Made by a program: the position numbers and the translations under genes. From assembly GCA_006176705.1 (NCBI GenBank), contig QRFJ01000386.1, forward strand, positions 62,001 through 126,000: a DNA stretch of 64,000 nt, given 5' to 3'. Source of the stretch: Cocos nucifera. Its lineage: Eukaryota; Streptophyta; Magnoliopsida; Arecales; Arecaceae. The notes under the pieces were generated by a model. The model did not search any database, was not told the DNA's origin, and saw only the letters and a list, made by a program, of their open reading frames with translations. Within the stretch, counting starts at the first letter, position 1. Each line of letters begins with the position of its first letter. Positions 58,600-64,000 of this stretch are shown here, piece after piece.

Positions 58600-61045
58600 A
58601 AATTATGACATCCTGTAGGTTTACATGTCACGCCGAATGAAGTTTATAATATCGTGTATCAAAATCATTACCTTCGAAAGTGGAGGAAAACTATCTTCAG
58701 AAGGCATTTTGCCTAAATATATCATAATATTAACATATAATCTCATAAATCTAATCCAAGATGTCATAAAAATGATAAAAATTTTACTTGAGACGTATTT
58801 AACCTACATAATGTCATAATACCAATCCTTAATGTCATACTTTTGACCTAGGATGTCATAGTCAAAACTATCTTCGAATTGTATTTTATCAATGGAATGG
58901 CATAATGTTAACACAAGATATCATAAATTTGAACCAGGATGTCATAAAAAATTATACTTGGGAGGTATTTTATATAAAAATTATCATAATACTAATCTAT
59001 AATATCATAATTTTGACCTATGATATCATAATATTATCATAAGTACCTTCAAAAAATATTTTACCAATAGGATGTCATTATTTTGATGCTTAATGTCATA
59101 CTTTTGATCCAGGAGGTTATAATTCTGCATTCGATAATATTTTTGTATCAGAATGTCATAATTTAGATCCTTAATGTCATAATTTTGACATAGGATGTCA
59201 TAATTTTGATGTAGGATATCATATTCTGTCTTCGTTGATGTTTTTCTTTAGGATGTCATAATTTTGATACTTAATATCATAATTTTGACACATGATGTCA
59301 TAATTCTGCATTCGTTGATGTATTTTGTGCGGGATATCATAATTTTGATCCTTAATATCATAATTTAGATCTTAAATATTATAATTATACTTTCGAAGAT
59401 TTTTCTCTATCGGGATGTCATAATTTTGATATTATTATGACATTCTATGATAAAATGATGACATTTTTTATGAACTTATGACATTTTATAGGCAAAACAC
59501 CTCCGTAAGATATTCTTTAATAAAAATTATGACATTTTATTTCAAGATTATGATATTCTAAGATAAAATTATGATTTTCTATATTCAAAATTCTTTTGGA
59601 TGAAAGTTTTAGAGATTATTATGACATCATTTTTAAATTTATGATATTTCAAATAAAAATTTTGACATCATGTAATCAAAATATATTTTGAATCTAGTTT
59701 TTGACATTATTATGATATTATATATAAAATTATGATATTTTAGTTAAAATAATGACATCGTATTTGCAAAAGACCTCCGTAAGATATTCTTTAATAAAAA
59801 TAATAACATCATGTATCAGAATTATGAGATTATAGGTTAAAATTATGATTTTCTTAGGCAAAATTATTTGAAAGAAAGTTTTAGATATTATTATGATATG
59901 CTACGTCAAAATTATAATATTTCGTATAAAAATTATGATATCTAATAGTCAAATATTCATCAAAATATAATTTTTGATATTATTATCACATTCGTTATTA
60001 AAATTTTAACTCAAAACATCATAATTCTATGTTTGGTAATATTTTTATATCAGGATGTCATAATTTAGATCCTTAATATCATAATTTTGATACAGAATGT
60101 CATAATTTTAACATAGAATGCCATAATTTTGATACAGAATGTCATAATTCTATCTTCATTGATGTTTATTCTCTAGGATCGATGTCATAATTTTGATCCT
60201 TGATGTCATAATTTTAAATCTTAATATCATAATTTTAGCACAGGATATTATAATTCTGTATTTGTTAACGTATTCTGTACCGAATGTTATAATTTTGATC
60301 CTTAATGTTATAATTTGGATCTTAAATATCATAATTATACTTTCAAAGATTTTTTTCTGCCAGGATGTCATAATTTTGATATTATTATGATATTCTATAA
60401 TAAAATAATAATATTTTTGATGAACTTATGACCTCTTTTAGACAAAACATCTATCTAAGATATTTTTTAACAAAAATTATGACATTCTGTTTCAAAATTA
60501 TGACATTCTTTGGTAAAATTATGACTTTCTGTATGCAAAATTCTTTTGGATGAAAGCTTTAGAGATTATCATGATATTATTTTTTAATTTATGATATTTT
60601 AGATAAAAATTATGACATCATGTAGTCAAAAATATATTTCAAATCTAGTTTTTGATATCATTGTGACATTATATATGAAATTATGAATATGATTTTTCAT
60701 ATTATTATCATATTCTTTGTCAAAATTTTGACTCAGGACGTCATAATTCTACATTCGATAATATTTTTATGTCAAGATGTTATAATTTAGATTTTTAATA
60801 TTATAATTTTGATATAGAATGTCATAATTTTGACATGGGATGTCATAATTTTGCCTTCATTGATTTTTCTTCTCTAGGATGATATAATTTTGATTCTTAA
60901 TATCATAATTTTGACATAGAATATCATAATTTTGATCCTTAATATCATACTTTTGATATAAAATATTATAATTTTCCTTTTATATTTATTTCTTTAATAG
61001 GATATCATAATTTTGATATTATTATGAGATTCTATGTCAAAATTG
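58600..61045. repeat. GTCATAATTTTGA array with alternating orientation and higher-order units
   Basis: Over a hundred diverged copies of GTCATAATTTTGA or its complement fill about 2.45 kb. Forward blocks (58,600-59,440; 60,025-60,390; 60,747-61,030) alternate with inverted blocks (59,440-60,000; 60,400-60,720). A higher-order unit starts at 59,123, 60,025 and 60,747 with TTCTGCATTCGATAATATTT, TTCTATGTTTGGTAATATTT and TTCTACATTCGATAATATTT; the third copy is partial. Confidence 0.88.
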
Positions 61046-63360
61046 AAGGAAAATCCTGATTTCTCGGTCCAGGTTCGTCCAGATCTGATTAGATCAAGAG
61101 ATATATTTTAAAAATTTTCTCTTGATCTCTATCAGATCTTGATATGTTTCAGATCTGATTCTTATTATTTTAACAAATAAAATAAAATAAGATAAATTAA
61201 ATCAAATTTAATTTACCTGATTTGGGTAATCCTATTACCCTGTAGATGATCCTGATTGCAGCGGAAGGTTCTGGATCTTAGCCATGCAAGCGCCTGGCCT
61301 CTACCGGTATCCACTCGGGTTGGATCTGGAGATCCTCTTCTTCTCTATCACACCTCCAAAAATCAGATCTGGATCTGATCTGGAGGATCTTCAAAACTCT
61401 TTTGAAGATCTGCAGTCGTCCTTTTGCAGCAGCGCAGCCTTCTTGCTTTTGATCGCCTTTCCTTGATCTGAATCGCACCAAACTAAGTCCAAAACACCTT
61501 TTGGACGTGGAGAGGAGAGGGAGAAGAAGTTTAGGCATGGAGGAAGGAGGGGAGAGGCAGCCTTGGGGCGTATCTAATTCATTAGAATTAGGGTTGGGCG
61601 CATCGCGATTATTGATTTTCTAGTGGGTGGTGCGGTCTTCACAACTCATTGACTCATCACTCACCTAACAGTTTTGTGGTGATGGTTACCAATGAGTGAA
61701 CAACTCTTGTTCAATGATTCTTCTAATCATGGTGACACCCAAACTTGTCTCTAATTCATGGAATCTCAATCGATTCACGAAAAATGATCCACTCCTTAGT
61801 TAAGTCAGACCCACCATTGCATAGACTGGTTCCTTATTGGTCTTCACCGTATCCGGAATATTGAGCCAACTCATTCCTCCAGCCCATAGCATCCAAGCCT
61901 AATAGACACTGGTTGACGTCTTTCCCAACATTGAAGCCACGTATCCATCGAGAACAATCAAAACCGATGAGGACACGCAGTCTCAATGGTGGAAGACCTC
62001 GACTTACACTTTTCTTAGGAGAATTGATTCAGTCTCACTTAAACCTAGACTTGCTTAGTCATAACAATTAGACTAACCTAGTGGCATGGGGTAGCTCGGA
62101 TTATTGACTCACCTCAGATCAGAACTGGTCAACAAGTATGGCCAGGTAAAAGGGACCGGTGGGAAGGAATATTGCCGTTAACTCGCCACAAGAACGCATT
62201 CAGATCGAGTAGCTTCCATTAAAACAGATCGGATTCGTCTGGTGCCAAACTTACCTTAGACACCAAATTGTCTGAGTCAGAACCAATTTGGTTAGCCTAC
62301 AATCTAGACTCTACCTCTGAGCCTATTAGGCTTGCCTTTGATCTGTGACTTCAATCTTGACCCAGACTTAATCTATTAGGCTGGTCAATTTAAGCGATTG
62401 TTGATCCCATCTAACAACCTTGATTCGGTTGCAACCGCTAGAACCTTAATTGAGCTAACCAAGCCCACCCAGTATTATGAATTATGTCTTAGATGTCTGA
62501 AATTCTCAATTTTTAGACCTAATTGATATTCCATAAACTTAATTCTTAATTAAGTTAGGTTCATAAACAAAAATATGCACAATGAATTCCTAGGGTTTCA
62601 GTGAGCTAGGTTTTGCCAGAAAGTAAGTTTTGGGTTTCTTGATTAAGGACGTAACACGCAGCACCCCCTACACGTCATAAGAACATCCCATCGAAGAGGG
62701 AAGAGGAGGGCCTTTAAACCCTTCTTCGTTCTTATTGACCGGACGGCAAGAGGAACGCCTTAAATCAAGGAAACATGTAAATCTACAAAACATTTATAGA
62801 TCTATATCAATATCTTCATAATATAAATTTAGAGTTCTAATTCCAAGGCATTATTTTTGGCATACATCTCATGTATTCAAAATTTTTTTTCAATTGCAAA
62901 TTTTTTATTTTCAGATCTAAATTATCATATATAATTCTAAAAAATTAGATTTAAATATTGATCTTTAATCAAATAAATTCTAATTTCTAGACAATTATGA
63001 TAGAACATTCTATTAATTAGTCTAGTCAGCATCTATATATCTCATATGATATTTAAAATTAATATTTTAATGCTTTATATCAGATATTATTATAACACTA
63101 TAATATCAAAAACAGTGAAATAAGAAGGATTGCTAAAATATGATTTTAACAGATTAAATCAAAACATCAAAACTATTCTATTAGAACTATTCTATTCTAG
63201 AAAACTAGTCAGCCATATCTTCACTGTTCTTAGATTCCAAATCAATTTAATTTTTAATTTTTCTGATTTCAGATCTGATCACTGTCATGTGACATCTGAA
63301 ATCACTTTATTTTCTATTAAAATAAAATTAAAATCCAGATCTAAATATTTTTAGAACATG
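61046..63360 (-). mobile_element. Noncoding LTR-retrotransposon sequence (probable copia leader/LTR)
   Basis: Lies downstream, on the - strand, of a primer-site-like CTGGTATTCAGAGCCATG (63,359-63,376). It includes a G/A-rich patch at 61,500-61,560 and GCAGCGGAAG near 61,258, wording seen in copia LTRs. No coding sequence or clear LTR pair is visible, so limits are approximate. Confidence 0.45.
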
Positions 63361-63376
63361 GCTCTGAATACCAGTT

Positions 63377-64000
63377 GAATTTCTCTACGTTCTCTGAAAA
63401 TAATACCTAAGTATCTTTCAGGGGGATGAAACTCTTTCCGATCTACGAGGTGGAGGAGGTAGTGTTCTTATTGGCTCAACCTGATTTGGTTCCACTTGGT
63501 CCTTAGCTCGTTCTGCTTGTGAGACTTTCTCATCAAGCTTAATCTGCTTTCCAATGCCGCTATCTTGAATAAACTATTTTTCAAGAAATATGGCATGTTG
63601 ACTCACAATCACATTGTGGTCTTCTGGAATGTAGAAATAGTATCCTAATGACTCTTTAGGATATCCTATGAATCGAGCTCTAAAGGACCTAAACTCTAAC
63701 TTGTCCGCTTGTTGTCTTTTGACATGAGCCGGACAACCCCAAATTCTGAGATGACTCAGACTTGGTTTCTTACCATGCCATATCTCATACGGTGTGGTAG
63801 GAACGGTTTTAGAGGGAACCCTATTCAGTAAATAGATTGAAGTTAATAATGAATATCCCCAAAGGAAATCAGGAAGGTCTGTGAAGCTCATCATGGATCG
63901 AACCATATCCAATAGAGTCCGATTTCTCCGTTCTGAAACCCCGTTGAGTTTTGAGGTGTTCCTGATGGAGTCCATTGAGAGACTATGCCATTTTCCTTTA
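63377..64000 (-). pseudogene. Ty1-copia integrase remnant (runs off the window)
   Basis: The - strand gives LNGVSERRNRTLLDMVRSMM, then LLNRVPSKTVPTTPYEIWHG, LRIWGCPAHVKRQ, RARFIGYPKESLGYYFYIPE and VSQHAIFLEK, the integrase C-terminal core of copia polyproteins. It is followed by an RRSERV-type segment and a PPERYLG-like stretch. 63574-63975 is one open frame and the reading extends past the right edge. The reverse transcriptase that should follow is missing. Confidence 0.88.

Overview
This window is nuclear DNA from a flowering plant. Evidence for this is one spliced gene with classic GT/AG introns of up to 6.4 kb, lying beside a dense nest of plant transposable elements (CACTA/En-Spm, Ty3-gypsy Tat, Ty1-copia, TRIM, LINE, an Au-type SINE, an Ac/Ds-like hAT). 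A monocot is likely; a palm is my best guess, from repeat style and kinase sequence, but this is inference.

Bases 1-23,130 hold the only convincing host gene, on the + strand: a Raf-like MAPKKK of the EDR1/SIS8/CTR1 group. Twelve exons can be joined in frame from 920 to the stop codon at 22,636-22,638 (848 visible residues). They encode most of the EDR1 regulatory domain, a long Ser-rich linker and an intact kinase domain. The first exon or exons lie left of the window. Its introns carry a 548-bp TIR element, a 1.2-kb Ac/Ds-like hAT relic with 8-bp target duplication, an Au-like SINE, a coding-like GC-rich fragment I could not identify, and several microsatellites and small duplications.

Bases 24,560-45,131 are a Ty3-gypsy (Tat-lineage) complex on the - strand with three LTR copies, two gag remnants, protease and reverse transcriptase remnants, and an antisense accessory ORF (the 'putative gypsy type transposon' family). 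Two 5.5-5.7 kb CACTA elements are inserted in it, one in the middle LTR (27,465-33,012) and one in gag (38,273-43,977). A truncated CACTA of another family sits between gag and protease.

Bases 45,132-57,859 hold a degraded LINE reverse transcriptase with a 438-bp TRIM inserted in it. A third, 10.1-kb CACTA copy follows, with a perfect 3-bp target duplication. It carries a 3.1-kb solo LTR and a second, smaller insertion. All three CACTA copies share arrays of about 14-bp subterminal repeats, a nearly 1-kb imperfect palindrome near the right end, a G-rich tract, and a broken TNP1-like (Ptta/En/Spm) gene on the - strand. Copies 2 and 3 also keep the tail of a TNP2 transposase.

Bases 57,860-64,000 hold a 2.5-kb array built on the motif GTCATAATTTTGA in alternating orientation with higher-order repeats, then noncoding retrotransposon sequence and a partial Ty1-copia integrase running off the right edge. 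Apart from the kinase, no gene here looks functional.
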